Shown here piece by piece: positions 1-8,772 of a DNA stretch of 40,383 nucleotides (position 1 is the first letter of the stretch; every line of letters starts with the position of its first letter). Under the pieces are notes generated by a model that did not search any database, had not been told where the DNA came from, and saw nothing but the letters and a program-made list of their open reading frames with translations. The position numbers and the translations under genes were made by a program. Source of the stretch: Candidatus Izemoplasma sp. (GTDB taxonomy: Bacteria > Bacillota_I > Bacilli_A > Izemoplasmatales > Izemoplasmataceae); contig SKFU01000016.1 of assembly GCA_007117835.1 (NCBI GenBank), positions 1-40,383 on the forward strand. Direction: 5' to 3'.

Positions 1-2
1 AA

Positions 3-563
3 GCCGCCATCGGCATTACCTTCATGTTTTTACCCATTTTAATATCTGAGGTATTTATGTTTACCCCCATCGTTGGGAGTGGTACTTATATTACCTTTAT
101 TACCGGCAATGTGATGAACATTAAAATCCCGATTGCGCACAATGCACAATCGATCATGAATACCACCAAAGGGACCGAATCATCGGATGTCATTACCACA
201 CTTGCCATCAGTGTCTCGGCGATGGTCACCACGACCACGATGGGAATTGGGGTTTTATTGTTGGTTCCCTTAGAACCGTTTATGAGCTCAGCACCCATTC
301 AAACTGCCTCAGGTTATGTGCTCCCTGCGTTATTTGGCGCACTCGTAGTCGGTTTACTGTCGACCAGTGGAAAAGTGAAGGTCAAAGGTAAAGTCAAAGC
401 GGGGATCTTACCATTTTTTGTGCTATTGCTTGTCAATATTTTTATTATCAATACGTATCAATACTCTGGCATATTACTCCTTGTGATGATTCCTCTAACA
501 ATCTTATGTGCCCGATTCTTATACCACCGAAAAATGATTTCAATCGAGATTTTAGATGCATAA
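3..563 (+). CDS. Integral membrane protein, C-terminal part (5' end outside window)
   Basis: The reading frame is open from the first bases of the window, so the gene starts upstream; the ATG at 24 is internal. About 187 residues are visible. They contain several strongly hydrophobic stretches: the first ~25 residues, one centred on the VTTTTMGIGVLLLVPL segment, one near VLPALFGALVVGLL, and two near the C-terminus around FFVLLLVNIFII and GILLLVMIPLTIL. A short basic loop (KVKVKGKVKAG) separates the last ones, and the tail after the final helix is short and charged. It is therefore a polytopic membrane protein, probably a permease. I do not recognise the family from this fragment. It ends at a terminator shared with the convergent HAD gene. 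Confidence 0.7.
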   Translation, partial: AAIGITFMFLPILISEVFMFTPIVGSGTYITFITGNVMNIKIPIAHNAQSIMNTTKGTESSDVITTLAISVSAMVTTTTMGIGVLLLVPLEPFMSSAPIQTASGYVLPALFGALVVGLLSTSGKVKVKGKVKAGILPFFVLLLVNIFIINTYQYSGILLLVMIPLTILCARFLYHRKMISIEILDA

Positions 564-568
564 AAAAC

Positions 569-596
569 AATAAGCCGCGATTATTCGCGGCTTATT
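569..596. terminator. Bidirectional intrinsic terminator
   Basis: Perfect 11-bp arms (AATAAGCCGCG / CGCGGCTTATT) around a 6-nt loop, with A-rich sequence on the left and TTTTAA on the right. It lies between the membrane-protein gene and the convergent HAD gene, whose stop codon is inside the right arm, so it can serve both strands. Confidence 0.85.
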
Positions 597-1233
597 TTAA
601 TGACATTAATCGGGCTTTTAGTGCTTGTGCATCATCGACAATATAATTGGGGTTTTCATGCGCTAACAACGGTTTTTTATCCAGACCCCAAGTCACCGCA
701 ATGATGCGTACTTTGGCTTTTTTAGAAGCCACAATATCCCGAGTTTCATCGCCAACATAGACCATATCATCTGAGGTAATACCGACTTTCTTGATGAGTC
801 TTTTAATGTTTTTATGTTTGCCAAAAAGACTGGCTTTGCCAATGATTTCATCAAACACATCAAGCGTCACAGCATGTAAAAAACGTTTAATGTTATCGGG
901 ATGGTTTGATGAGATAATCGCGCAGCGAATATCTTGTTTTTTAAGGGTTAAAACAAGTGATTTTATCCCCGGATAAAGCAGGGCTTGGTCCATATGCTTT
1001 TCAGCACTATCCCAAGACGCTTTCAATAACCCAGGCACTTTATAAAAGGGAATGCCCATGGTTTTAAGACGTGCTTTTAACGGCAGTTGTCTTAAGGCTT
1101 CGATTGCTTCGACACTTAAAATGTTCATGTCGTATTTGTTGGCCATATCAACATAGATTTGATACGCCATCGGTTGTGAATCTGCGAGGGTGCCATCAAA
1201 ATCAAAAAACACCCATTTTAGTGGTTTATGCAT
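592..1233 (-). CDS. HAD-superfamily hydrolase (phosphoglycolate phosphatase/pyrophosphatase-like)
   Basis: A 213-residue soluble phosphatase of the haloacid dehalogenase superfamily. HAD motif I (FFDFDGTLADS) is at residues ~9-18, with the nucleophile and general-acid aspartates. A helical cap follows, then motif II (IISSNHPDN, Ser) and motif III/IV (YVGDETRDI, acidic Mg2+ ligands) near residue 160. The start at 1233 is chosen because motif I must lie close to the N-terminus and an AGGA ribosome site sits 8 nt upstream; the frame is open further upstream but that extension is not protein-like. Subfamily and length resemble phosphoglycolate phosphatase (Gph/PpaX type). The substrate cannot be read from sequence. 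It is transcribed alone, towards the membrane-protein gene. Confidence 0.85.
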   Translation of the reverse strand: MHKPLKWVFFDFDGTLADSQPMAYQIYVDMANKYDMNILSVEAIEALRQLPLKARLKTMGIPFYKVPGLLKASWDSAEKHMDQALLYPGIKSLVLTLKKQDIRCAIISSNHPDNIKRFLHAVTLDVFDEIIGKASLFGKHKNIKRLIKKVGITSDDMVYVGDETRDIVASKKAKVRIIAVTWGLDKKPLLAHENPNYIVDDAQALKARLMSLK

Positions 1234-1258
1234 CCAATCAGTCCTTTGTGTAACTGAG

Positions 1259-1267
1259 ATAATTATA
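1259..1267 (-). promoter_or_regulatory. Extended -10 promoter of the HAD gene
   Basis: On the minus strand the sequence reads TGCTATAAT, a perfect extended -10 (TGn + TATAAT), about 30 nt upstream of the HAD start codon. No good -35 is seen, as is usual for extended -10 promoters. Confidence 0.6.
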
Positions 1268-1308
1268 GCACATATCCTTCGCTTCAGTGACCCAAATAAA
1301 ATTGTGCT

Positions 1309-1336
1309 TTGAATTAATCCCGAAAACCGATATAAT
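1309..1336 (+). promoter_or_regulatory. Sigma-A-type promoter of the amidase gene
   Basis: TTGAAT and TATAAT separated by 16 nt, ending 30 nt before the amidase start codon. It may drive the amidase, sensor and M20 peptidase genes as one unit, since no terminator was seen between them. Confidence 0.65.
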
Positions 1337-1365
1337 AAAAGTAATATTATGGAAGTGGTGACATT

Positions 1366-2754
1366 ATGCATGCATTGTCGATTCACGCATTAAACAAGCA
1401 CTTCGATGACGGTTCATTAACTTCAGAAGCCTTGGTAACCACTTTGTTAAAGCGGATTCAAACGATTGAGCCAAGGCTTAATAGTTTGGCCGATATCAAT
1501 CATCAAGCACTGTTAGAAGCACGGCGTCTTGATGTTGAAAGAAAAACCCAAGGTAAACGTAGTTTACTGCACGGCATACCGATCGTGGTTAAAGACAATA
1601 TATTTACAAAAGATGGGTTGCGTACGACCGCAAACTCACGTGTATTTAGGCATTTTTATGCACCCTATGACGCGACGCTAATTACCCATCTTAAAGCCGC
1701 AGGGGCAATTATCTTAGCCAAAGCCAACTGCTCAGAGTTTGCTTATTTCATGTCAATGGGTCGTATGCCCTCAGGCTATGGCAGTTTAAACAAACAAGTT
1801 AAGCATCCTTATAATCCCGTGATCGATCCACTTGGGTCAAGTACGGGTTCAGCGGTTGCTGTGGCCGCAGAACTTGCGGTCGCTTCGGTTGGTACTGAAA
1901 CCAACGGCTCATTGATGAGCCCCGCAAAACAAAACAGTGTCGTTAGCTTAAAACCGACACTCGGGCAAATATCAAGACACGGCATCATCCCGATTACCTT
2001 AAGACAAGATACCGCTGGTCCTATGGCCAAAACCGTCGAAGATGCTGCCATCTTATTTCAAGTGATGCAAGGTGTGGATGTCAAAGATATGGCCACGACT
2101 GACATCAACCACAAACCGTATGATTTAAACACCTTATATCAGCCGCTAAAAGGCCTTAAAATTGGTGTTTTAAGATGGAAAAACCATGCGCTTTCAGATG
2201 AAGAACAGACGATTTTAAATGCGGCTGAAACCATACTTAAAGCTCAAGGCGTGCACATTAAAGCAGTTCAGTTAACGTATGATTTGGTTGATAATCGACT
2301 GACAATGCATCCTGAGTTTAAACGTGATTTTAATCATTTTCTCAGTCAACTTGGGTCTAATGCACCAGTAACAAGTCTAAGTGCACTAATCAAAGAAAAT
2401 CAAAAAACACCTGCGTTAAACTTAGTCTATGGACAAACCGATTTAATTAAAGCACAAGGCAAAGACATTCGCTTAAAAGACCCAGCATATTTAGCGGCAC
2501 TGTTATTGCAAGAAAAACAGTTGTTGCCGTATCTTGCGTTGTTTGACGATGTCGATTTACTCATCACAACCCAAATTACAGGGTACCCAGCCATAGCTGG
2601 GTTGCCATCGGTGATTGTGCCAGCCAAACCACTCACTGATTTAACACCGCACAGTGTGTTGTTCATTGGACCACGTTGGTCGGATGATTTGATATTAAAC
2701 TGTGCATACCATTATGAGTTAGCCACAAAGCACCGCATAGCACCAACGTTTTAA
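1366..2754 (+). CDS. Amidase-signature (AS) family hydrolase
   Basis: A 462-residue serine hydrolase of the amidase-signature family, which cleaves C-N amide bonds with a Ser-cisSer-Lys triad. The catalytic Lys is in VVKDNIF (residue ~75). The Gly/Ser-rich signature follows around residues 150-180 (PLGSSTGSAVAVAAEL, then GTETNGSLMSPA) and carries the two catalytic serines. Length fits secreted or cytosolic AS amidases. There is no signal peptide, so it is probably cytoplasmic. It is not convincingly GatA, because no gatB/gatC neighbours are present and the first signature differs from the usual GGSSGGS. Substrate unknown. The start has a GGAAGTGG ribosome site and an upstream promoter. Confidence 0.85.
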   Translation: MHALSIHALNKHFDDGSLTSEALVTTLLKRIQTIEPRLNSLADINHQALLEARRLDVERKTQGKRSLLHGIPIVVKDNIFTKDGLRTTANSRVFRHFYAPYDATLITHLKAAGAIILAKANCSEFAYFMSMGRMPSGYGSLNKQVKHPYNPVIDPLGSSTGSAVAVAAELAVASVGTETNGSLMSPAKQNSVVSLKPTLGQISRHGIIPITLRQDTAGPMAKTVEDAAILFQVMQGVDVKDMATTDINHKPYDLNTLYQPLKGLKIGVLRWKNHALSDEEQTILNAAETILKAQGVHIKAVQLTYDLVDNRLTMHPEFKRDFNHFLSQLGSNAPVTSLSALIKENQKTPALNLVYGQTDLIKAQGKDIRLKDPAYLAALLLQEKQLLPYLALFDDVDLLITTQITGYPAIAGLPSVIVPAKPLTDLTPHSVLFIGPRWSDDLILNCAYHYELATKHRIAPTF

Positions 2755-2784
2755 AGGGGATATAACGTTTGAGGGGGCATCATT

Positions 2785-5625
2785 ATGAAACGGGTTATTG
2801 TATTACTTGTTGCATTAAGCGCAGGCGTTTTTACTGCGCTATTTCCGTATTCACATGTTTTGCACTATTTAGTGGTAGACTATTATTTCTTTGTCCTAAT
2901 TTTGACGGGATTATTGGTTCGTAAATGGTTACTGTATATGCTTGGTTATTTAACCGTAATCCATCTCGTGATTGATGCCATCATTGGTGGTGTGATACCC
3001 AATGAAGCATTCTCACACAGTGTTGTGATCATTACTGTGGGGTTGTTGTTTTATTATTTGTTGCGCAATCAAGACAAATTGATTGAAACACAACGTAAAA
3101 TAATAACCCATCTACCGATTGGTTTCGTGCGTCATAAAATTATTAAAAACGATGACGGCAATGTTGTCGATTTTATCTTTGTCGATGCCAATAAAGCGTT
3201 TGAAAAAATCATGAAAACAACGATTGAAGCCGCGCGCAATAAAACGATGTCTGAACTGTTTCCTGATTTTGAAGACTATTGGTATGACTTGGTTAAAGAC
3301 GTTGTAAAAACAGGGAAAAGTGTAAACCATCAAGCCTTTGCCAAATCGTTTAACATTTGGATGAAAGTCCATGTGTATAAATGTGATGACGCGCATTTCA
3401 ATGTGATTATAGAAGACGTGACCGAACAAATCAAACTCGAAAATGCGCTAAGGCATGAACGCAACCACATTGAAAACTTAGTGGCCTCTTTGGCAGACAT
3501 CATTTTCCATGTTGATACCGATCGACGTTTTGTTTCAATTTTTGGCCGTCAACTCGATTTGATTGAAATAAGACCAGAAGAAGTCATTGGAAAAACGGTG
3601 TTAGAAGTATTCGGTGAAAAAGGTAGAAGGCGGGATGATTATTATTGTCGTGCACTTCGAGGTGAAACTATCACATACCGTTGGAAACACCCGAAAAAGC
3701 ATCAAGACTTGGTCTTTGAATCAACGGTGTCACCGATGTATGATGAAAATCGTGAAATCATTGGTGTGGCGGGCGTGGCCCGTGACGTCACTGAAAATGA
3801 GCGGTTAAGTAAACAGGTTGAACACGTTAAAAATCGCTATGAATCAATCATTGATGTGACTAGGGTTGGGGCTTGGGAATACTACTTAGACCGTGAAGAT
3901 TATTGGTATTCTGAGGCGTTCTTTAAACGGCTTGGATATTTGCCACGTTACTATGTCGATAATACGCAGATAACCACGAAAGCCTTATGGCTAAATTGGA
4001 TACATCCAGACGATAAAGACCGTGTTATTAAGCAATTTAATAAGTTTATTGCCTTACCAGATAACGACGTGTATGAAGATATTTTTAGAATTAAAAAATA
4101 CGATGGCAGTTATGCTTGGATTTTTGCCAGAGCACAAATGCTGTCTGCACAAAAAGAAGTGGTGATTGCGACATTCACAGACATCACCGATTTAAAGCAA
4201 ACTGAACAAGCCTTAAAATCTGAGGTCAATCAAACCGAAACCACCTTGATGACAATAAAAGAAGCGGTCATTACCACCGATGAACACGGTGTTATTACAC
4301 GCTTTAATGCAGTTTCAGAAACACTGACAGGTGTGTCTTCAAAAAAAGCGTTAAACCAACCGTTTGATGCAGTCATTACACTCATTAAAGAAGACAGTCA
4401 CAGACCCATTAAAAACCCTGTTTCTGAGGCTTTATTAAAATCAGAAACGATTGAATACAGTAAAAACACTCTGCTTAGAGACAGCGATAAAAACACCCAT
4501 ATTGTGTCACTTTCTGCGGCACCAATTAAAATCGAAAATGATGTAATTACAGGATGTCTTGTGATTATTAGAAACATTACCGAAGAAAAACAAGCCCAGC
4601 GTGAAATTGAGTACCTAAGCATGCATGATACCTTGACAAAGACATATAACCGCCGTTATTTTTCTAAACAAATGCAAGCACTTGATAAAAAATCGGTGTT
4701 ACCTTTAACCATCGTGATGATTGATGTTAACGGCTTAAAGCTGTTTAACGATGCTTTCGGACATGACGTGGGTGATACGCTCTTAGTCAATGTCGCACAA
4801 GGTTTGCAAGTCCATGTTACCGCTAAAGACACACTCGCCCGTATTGGCGGTGATGAATTTGCCTTATTATTGCCAAGAACATCCCACGTGCAAGCCATCA
4901 AACGCGTAAAAGCGATGGAAGAAAGTGTGTCATCACAAAAACTAAAAGACATCCCATTGTCAATTGCGATTGGTTTTGCCGTTAAAACCAAAATCAGTGA
5001 ATCACTCAGTCTATTGTTTAAAGATGCAGAACAAATGATGTACAAAGACAAATTCGAAAAAAACCAAAGTTTACGCAATCATATTGTTCAGACCATTGTT
5101 GAACAGCTAAAGCAAAGTTCTGAAACAGAAAAAAAACATATTGAGCTTGTTACGGATTATGCGTTAAAAATCGGTCAAGCAATGCACTTATCCGAAGAAC
5201 AACTCAAAGTCTTAAAACATGCCGCAGAGCTGCATGATATTGGTAAAATTTCAGTTAACCGTGAAATTATTGAGCAATCACAACCACTCAGTGAAACACA
5301 ATACGAATCAATGAAACGCCATCCAGAAATAGGCTATCAAATCCTGCGTTCATCTCATCAGTATGCGCATTTAAGTGATTATGTTTTATCCCACCATGAG
5401 CGTCTTGATGGGACCGGTTACCCGTATCAAGTCACCGCAGAATCAATCCCGCTTTATTCCCGCATTATTGCAGTCGCTGAGGCGTATGAAACGATGACCA
5501 CAGAAAAACCGTATCGCAAGCCTTTGTCACAAGCCGATGCGATCACAGAACTAAAAATAAACAGTGGTACCCAGTTTGATCCAGACATTGTCACATTGTT
5601 TATCGAAAAAGTACTTAAAAGCTAA
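2785..5625 (+). CDS. Membrane PAS-GGDEF-HD-GYP protein (cyclic-di-GMP turnover)
   Basis: A 946-residue signalling protein. Three or four membrane helices occupy residues 1-95. About four PAS-type sensor domains follow (roughly 100-215, 225-340, 345-475, 480-600), then a GGDEF domain (~609-760) with an intact GGDEF signature at 688-692, and an HD-GYP phosphodiesterase domain with HD at 817-818 and the GTGYP motif at 876-880. It could both make and degrade cyclic-di-GMP. The Arg of the inhibitory RxxD I-site is Thr (TAKD), so product inhibition through that site is unlikely. A GAGGGGG ribosome site precedes the start, 31 nt after the amidase stop. The signal sensed and the net direction of turnover are unknown. 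Confidence 0.9.
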   Translation: MKRVIVLLVALSAGVFTALFPYSHVLHYLVVDYYFFVLILTGLLVRKWLLYMLGYLTVIHLVIDAIIGGVIPNEAFSHSVVIITVGLLFYYLLRNQDKLIETQRKIITHLPIGFVRHKIIKNDDGNVVDFIFVDANKAFEKIMKTTIEAARNKTMSELFPDFEDYWYDLVKDVVKTGKSVNHQAFAKSFNIWMKVHVYKCDDAHFNVIIEDVTEQIKLENALRHERNHIENLVASLADIIFHVDTDRRFVSIFGRQLDLIEIRPEEVIGKTVLEVFGEKGRRRDDYYCRALRGETITYRWKHPKKHQDLVFESTVSPMYDENREIIGVAGVARDVTENERLSKQVEHVKNRYESIIDVTRVGAWEYYLDREDYWYSEAFFKRLGYLPRYYVDNTQITTKALWLNWIHPDDKDRVIKQFNKFIALPDNDVYEDIFRIKKYDGSYAWIFARAQMLSAQKEVVIATFTDITDLKQTEQALKSEVNQTETTLMTIKEAVITTDEHGVITRFNAVSETLTGVSSKKALNQPFDAVITLIKEDSHRPIKNPVSEALLKSETIEYSKNTLLRDSDKNTHIVSLSAAPIKIENDVITGCLVIIRNITEEKQAQREIEYLSMHDTLTKTYNRRYFSKQMQALDKKSVLPLTIVMIDVNGLKLFNDAFGHDVGDTLLVNVAQGLQVHVTAKDTLARIGGDEFALLLPRTSHVQAIKRVKAMEESVSSQKLKDIPLSIAIGFAVKTKISESLSLLFKDAEQMMYKDKFEKNQSLRNHIVQTIVEQLKQSSETEKKHIELVTDYALKIGQAMHLSEEQLKVLKHAAELHDIGKISVNREIIEQSQPLSETQYESMKRHPEIGYQILRSSHQYAHLSDYVLSHHERLDGTGYPYQVTAESIPLYSRIIAVAEAYETMTTEKPYRKPLSQADAITELKINSGTQFDPDIVTLFIEKVLKS

Positions 5626-5653
5626 AACTTAATCCCCATCCAAGGAGGCACTT

Positions 5654-7093
5654 ATGCCATTTGTTTACATTACCTTAGTACTTGTGTTTGTTTTAATCAC
5701 GATATTACTAATCAAAACCTTGAGATTTATCCCAGAACCACTGAAAGAATCAACGCTTAAAAACCCTGATTTTGATGAGAAACACGCGATTGAATCGTTA
5801 AAAAGTATGCTCCGGTTTAAAACCGTTTCTTACGCGGACACTACCCAAGAAAATGCGCAAGCATTTAAAGATTTTAGGGCGTACTTAAAAACACGTTATC
5901 CGACAATTGCTGAACAAGCCTCAATCAAGGAAATCAAACCCAAAGGCATTATCTTTCATATCAAAGGGCAAGCAAGCGCATCACCTGTTGTATTGATGTC
6001 ACATTATGATGTGGTCCCAGAAAATGGTGTGTGGCAACACGACCCATTTTTAGGCGATCAAATTGGCGATTCAATTTACGGTCGTGGTGCCTTAGATACC
6101 AAAAGTACCTTAGCCAGTATAATGGAATCAGTCACGCATCACCTCAACACCAAAAAACCACTTAAAAATGACTTATATCTATGTTTTTCTGGGGATGAAG
6201 AAACCCGCGGACCGAGTGCACCAAACATTGTTTCACACTTCAAAAAACAAGGGATTAAACCAGGATTAGTACTGGATGAAGGCGGTGCGATTGTAGCGGG
6301 TATTTTCCCAGGGGTTACCCGGCAAGCCGCATTGATTGGCACCGCAGAAAAAGGGTATCTAAATTTAGAACTCACCGCGAAATCCAGTGGTGGTCATGCA
6401 TCAATGCCACCCAACAAAATGCCCATCACTGAATTATCAAAAGCCGCCTTAAAACTTCATCAAAAAAATCCGTTTAAAATCAAAAAAGTGCCATCGACAA
6501 TGATGATGTTTGATCGTGTTGTCAGACACTCTGAATCATTTATGATGCGCTTTATCTTCGCAAACTTATGGCTATTTTTCCCAGTGTTAAATCTCTTTGC
6601 TAAAGTCAGTCCAGAAATCCAATCCATTTTAAAAACAACACAAGCTTTCACCATGGCCAAAGGTGCCGATGCCATGAATGTTTTACCGACTGAATCATCG
6701 TTTGGTATTAACTACCGCATCATTACCGGTGAAACCAGTGAAAGTGTCCATCAAACCATTCAAAATCACTTACGCAAACATCCCGTTGAATCAACGATGC
6801 ATCAGCACGCTGATCCAACCACGACAAGCCGTGTTGATGGCAGTTATCACGATTTAGAAACAGCCATTCGATCGACATGGGATAATGTCATCATCACGCC
6901 ATATTTGATGATGGCGGGGACCGATTCCCGTTATTACCATGATATTTGTAATCATGTATACCGCTTCTCAGCCATGACGATGACAAAGGCAGACCGTGGA
7001 AAAATCCATAGTGTCGATGAAGACATTACCATTGATAATTACTTAACATGTATTCGTTTTTATATTAACTTGTTAGAACAAATCAATACATAA
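5654..7093 (+). CDS. M20-family metallopeptidase, membrane-anchored
   Basis: A 479-residue zinc peptidase of family M20, resembling the carboxypeptidase S / PM20D1 branch. One N-terminal hydrophobic helix (residues ~3-24) would anchor it. The di-zinc ligands are visible in order: His117 in LMSHYDVVP, Asp148 in GRGALDTKS, the Glu182-Glu183 pair in SGDEETRG, the LDEGG motif, and a late His in GKIHSVDED. The dimerisation (lid) domain lies between, around residues 230-340. These enzymes cleave or condense N-acyl amino acids or dipeptides; the substrate here is not determined. A consensus AAGGAGG site fixes the start, 28 nt after the sensor gene. Confidence 0.88.
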   Translation: MPFVYITLVLVFVLITILLIKTLRFIPEPLKESTLKNPDFDEKHAIESLKSMLRFKTVSYADTTQENAQAFKDFRAYLKTRYPTIAEQASIKEIKPKGIIFHIKGQASASPVVLMSHYDVVPENGVWQHDPFLGDQIGDSIYGRGALDTKSTLASIMESVTHHLNTKKPLKNDLYLCFSGDEETRGPSAPNIVSHFKKQGIKPGLVLDEGGAIVAGIFPGVTRQAALIGTAEKGYLNLELTAKSSGGHASMPPNKMPITELSKAALKLHQKNPFKIKKVPSTMMMFDRVVRHSESFMMRFIFANLWLFFPVLNLFAKVSPEIQSILKTTQAFTMAKGADAMNVLPTESSFGINYRIITGETSESVHQTIQNHLRKHPVESTMHQHADPTTTSRVDGSYHDLETAIRSTWDNVIITPYLMMAGTDSRYYHDICNHVYRFSAMTMTKADRGKIHSVDEDITIDNYLTCIRFYINLLEQINT

Positions 7094-7138
7094 GATAGAT
7101 TTATTTAACGATGAATTATAAAGGAAAAATATCCTGTG

Positions 7139-7165
7139 TTGACACTTAAAAAAATATGGTAAAAT
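7139..7165 (+). promoter_or_regulatory. Promoter of the tandem-domain lipoprotein gene
   Basis: Perfect TTGACA, a 15-nt spacer, then TAAAAT preceded by TGG (extended -10). It is 36 nt upstream of the start codon at 7202. The short spacer is offset by the extended -10. Confidence 0.65.
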
Positions 7166-7201
7166 AAAGTATCAAATCACTATCTAAAAATGGAGGTTCA
7201 T

Positions 7202-8017
7202 ATGGTTAAAGCAATCCGTTTTATCATCATTAACGGAATCCTTGTTTTATTCATCTTAGGCTGTTCACTTTCAGACCTTACCCCAAACAATCCACCCGAT
7301 GATGTCACAAAAGACCCAACTGATGGTTCAAACGAAGAACAACCAGAACCGTTTGACCCCTTAGTACCACCGCTAGGATTTACTTTATTTTCAGAGGCAG
7401 AGGATGCGGGAATTTACTACCTGTATTACACAGGAGAAAGCACACTACTAGAAGCGCAAACACTGTTTCATGACTGGCTCATCCTTGGTGGTGCCGCGTT
7501 ATCAAATGACACACCACCAATCGACATCGCATCGTTTACACTTTACGAATCCACCGCATACAGCGAATATTTAATGCTATATGTGTTTGGCGACGATGGT
7601 GTAATTACTGTCAGCATCATGATTCTTGATCGTGATTACGCACCACCGATTGCAGACATACCAGACGACGATTCATTCGGCGAAGATCCTGTGATTTATG
7701 ATTACACGATTCGTTATTTGAACAGTGTGCGTATTGATTTCTTCACTGCCTTTGAACACAACATTTACTTCAATAAAGAGTATTACCGAGTCTACAACCG
7801 GTATTTAACCTCAGATTCACCCGATGATGTGTTTGATTACTTTCATGCACAACTCACAAATCGTGGTTGGTCAGTGACCTTAGAATCTGATGGGGCTGGC
7901 TTAAACGCCATTAGCAATAACTACCAACTTTACATCTCTGTGAGTCCATCTTATACATACGATGATTACAACGAAATTGTGATAAATGCTTGGTACCCTG
8001 ATTTCTGGATGCCTTAA
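7202..8017 (+). CDS. Putative lipoprotein with two similar alpha/beta halves, function unknown
   Basis: 271 residues. A hydrophobic signal ends in the lipobox FILGC with the lipidated Cys at 21. A Pro/Asp/Glu-rich linker (residues ~25-60) would hold the folded part away from the membrane. Two regions of about 90 residues follow and look related: each has an aromatic strand (YYLYYTGES in the first, YYRVYNRYLTSDS in the second), a helix with Phe/Trp (LFHDWLILGGA; YFHAQLTNRGW) and a later acidic, aromatic strand. The start at 7202 is preferred over the upstream in-frame ATG at 7190, because GGAGG lies 5 nt before it and the signal peptide starts there. Extracellular, membrane-tethered. I do not recognise the family. 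Confidence 0.75.
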   Translation: MVKAIRFIIINGILVLFILGCSLSDLTPNNPPDDVTKDPTDGSNEEQPEPFDPLVPPLGFTLFSEAEDAGIYYLYYTGESTLLEAQTLFHDWLILGGAALSNDTPPIDIASFTLYESTAYSEYLMLYVFGDDGVITVSIMILDRDYAPPIADIPDDDSFGEDPVIYDYTIRYLNSVRIDFFTAFEHNIYFNKEYYRVYNRYLTSDSPDDVFDYFHAQLTNRGWSVTLESDGAGLNAISNNYQLYISVSPSYTYDDYNEIVINAWYPDFWMP

Positions 8018-8023
8018 CATTAA

Positions 8024-8062
8024 AGTATACACGCTTAATCCACTGGATTAAGCGTGTATACT
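8024..8062. repeat. Perfect 18-bp inverted repeat with 3-nt loop
   Basis: AGTATACACGCTTAATCC and its exact complement flank ACT. It starts 7 nt after the lipoprotein stop and ends 24 nt before the next start codon. There is no T-run after it, so it is not a standard intrinsic terminator. TATACT at its right end could be a -10 for the downstream genes. Confidence 0.8.
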
Positions 8063-8085
8063 ATCGACACAATAATGAGGTTAAC

Positions 8086-8772
8086 ATGACTAAACGACAA
8101 CGAAAACCAGCATTTGCATCTTTAACCATTCGGATAATCCAGTACATTGCTGGTTTTTTTGTCTTGACGTTTGGTGTGGTGATGATTTTAAGAAGTGGGC
8201 TTGGTGCGGGCGCATGGGATGCGGCGGTGGCGAATTTGGCCGCATTATTAGGCATTACACTCGGCACCGCAAGCGCACTGATTAACTTAACGCATATGAC
8301 TGTGTTAATTATCTTTCGCAAAAGTCTTAAATACATCGGCGTGTTAATGCCCATCGCAGGCCTTGGCTTAACAATCGATTTTTGGAACATTATTGTTTTT
8401 GGGCCAGTCGATTTTACAGGTGTAACATTGTTTGTTAAACTAGTGATGTATGGTGGCGGTTTGATGTTATTGACGTTTGGGCTAGCACTTATTGTGCATG
8501 CGAATTTTATTGCCAGCACCGTCGATGAACTGATGTTGCTCGTGATGGACTTGTTAAAAACCAATAAAATATTGTTGATTCGTTTAGCGATTGAAGGCGC
8601 CGCGGTTTTGCTGGCAATCATTTTTGGTTTAATCGCAGGCATTGGATTTGGCGCGATTAACATTGGCACCATCATCGTTACCATCACATTACCCCCAATA
8701 TTGGCTTTTCAGCTTTATTGGGTCGGTAATTTATTGTTTCAAAAAGAAATAAGGAGTGATTTCAATGTATGA
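8086..8772 (+). CDS. YczE/YitT-type integral membrane protein
   Basis: 228 residues, almost wholly hydrophobic with about five membrane helices. The N-terminal segment (FFVLTFGVVMILRSGLGAGAWDA) is characteristic of the YczE/YyaS/YitT family. These proteins have no firmly established biochemical role; some YczE members sit near biosynthetic clusters or regulators. It is the first gene of a tight run: the next start overlaps its end by 8 nt, and the two after it also overlap their predecessors. A GAGG site sits 5 nt before the ATG. Confidence 0.8.
   Translation: MTKRQRKPAFASLTIRIIQYIAGFFVLTFGVVMILRSGLGAGAWDAAVANLAALLGITLGTASALINLTHMTVLIIFRKSLKYIGVLMPIAGLGLTIDFWNIIVFGPVDFTGVTLFVKLVMYGGGLMLLTFGLALIVHANFIASTVDELMLLVMDLLKTNKILLIRLAIEGAAVLLAIIFGLIAGIGFGAINIGTIIVTITLPPILAFQLYWVGNLLFQKEIRSDFNV

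Noticed and set aside
1366-2754. GatA subunit of the tRNA amidotransferase
   Set aside because: Amidase signature present, but no gatB or gatC next to it and the Gly/Ser signature differs from typical GatA.
8061-8687. 208-residue minus-strand open frame opposite the YczE-like gene
   Set aside because: It mirrors the codon pattern of the real gene, has no family resemblance or ribosome site, and its predicted protein is a low-complexity Ile/Asn/Thr/Pro mix typical of antisense shadows.
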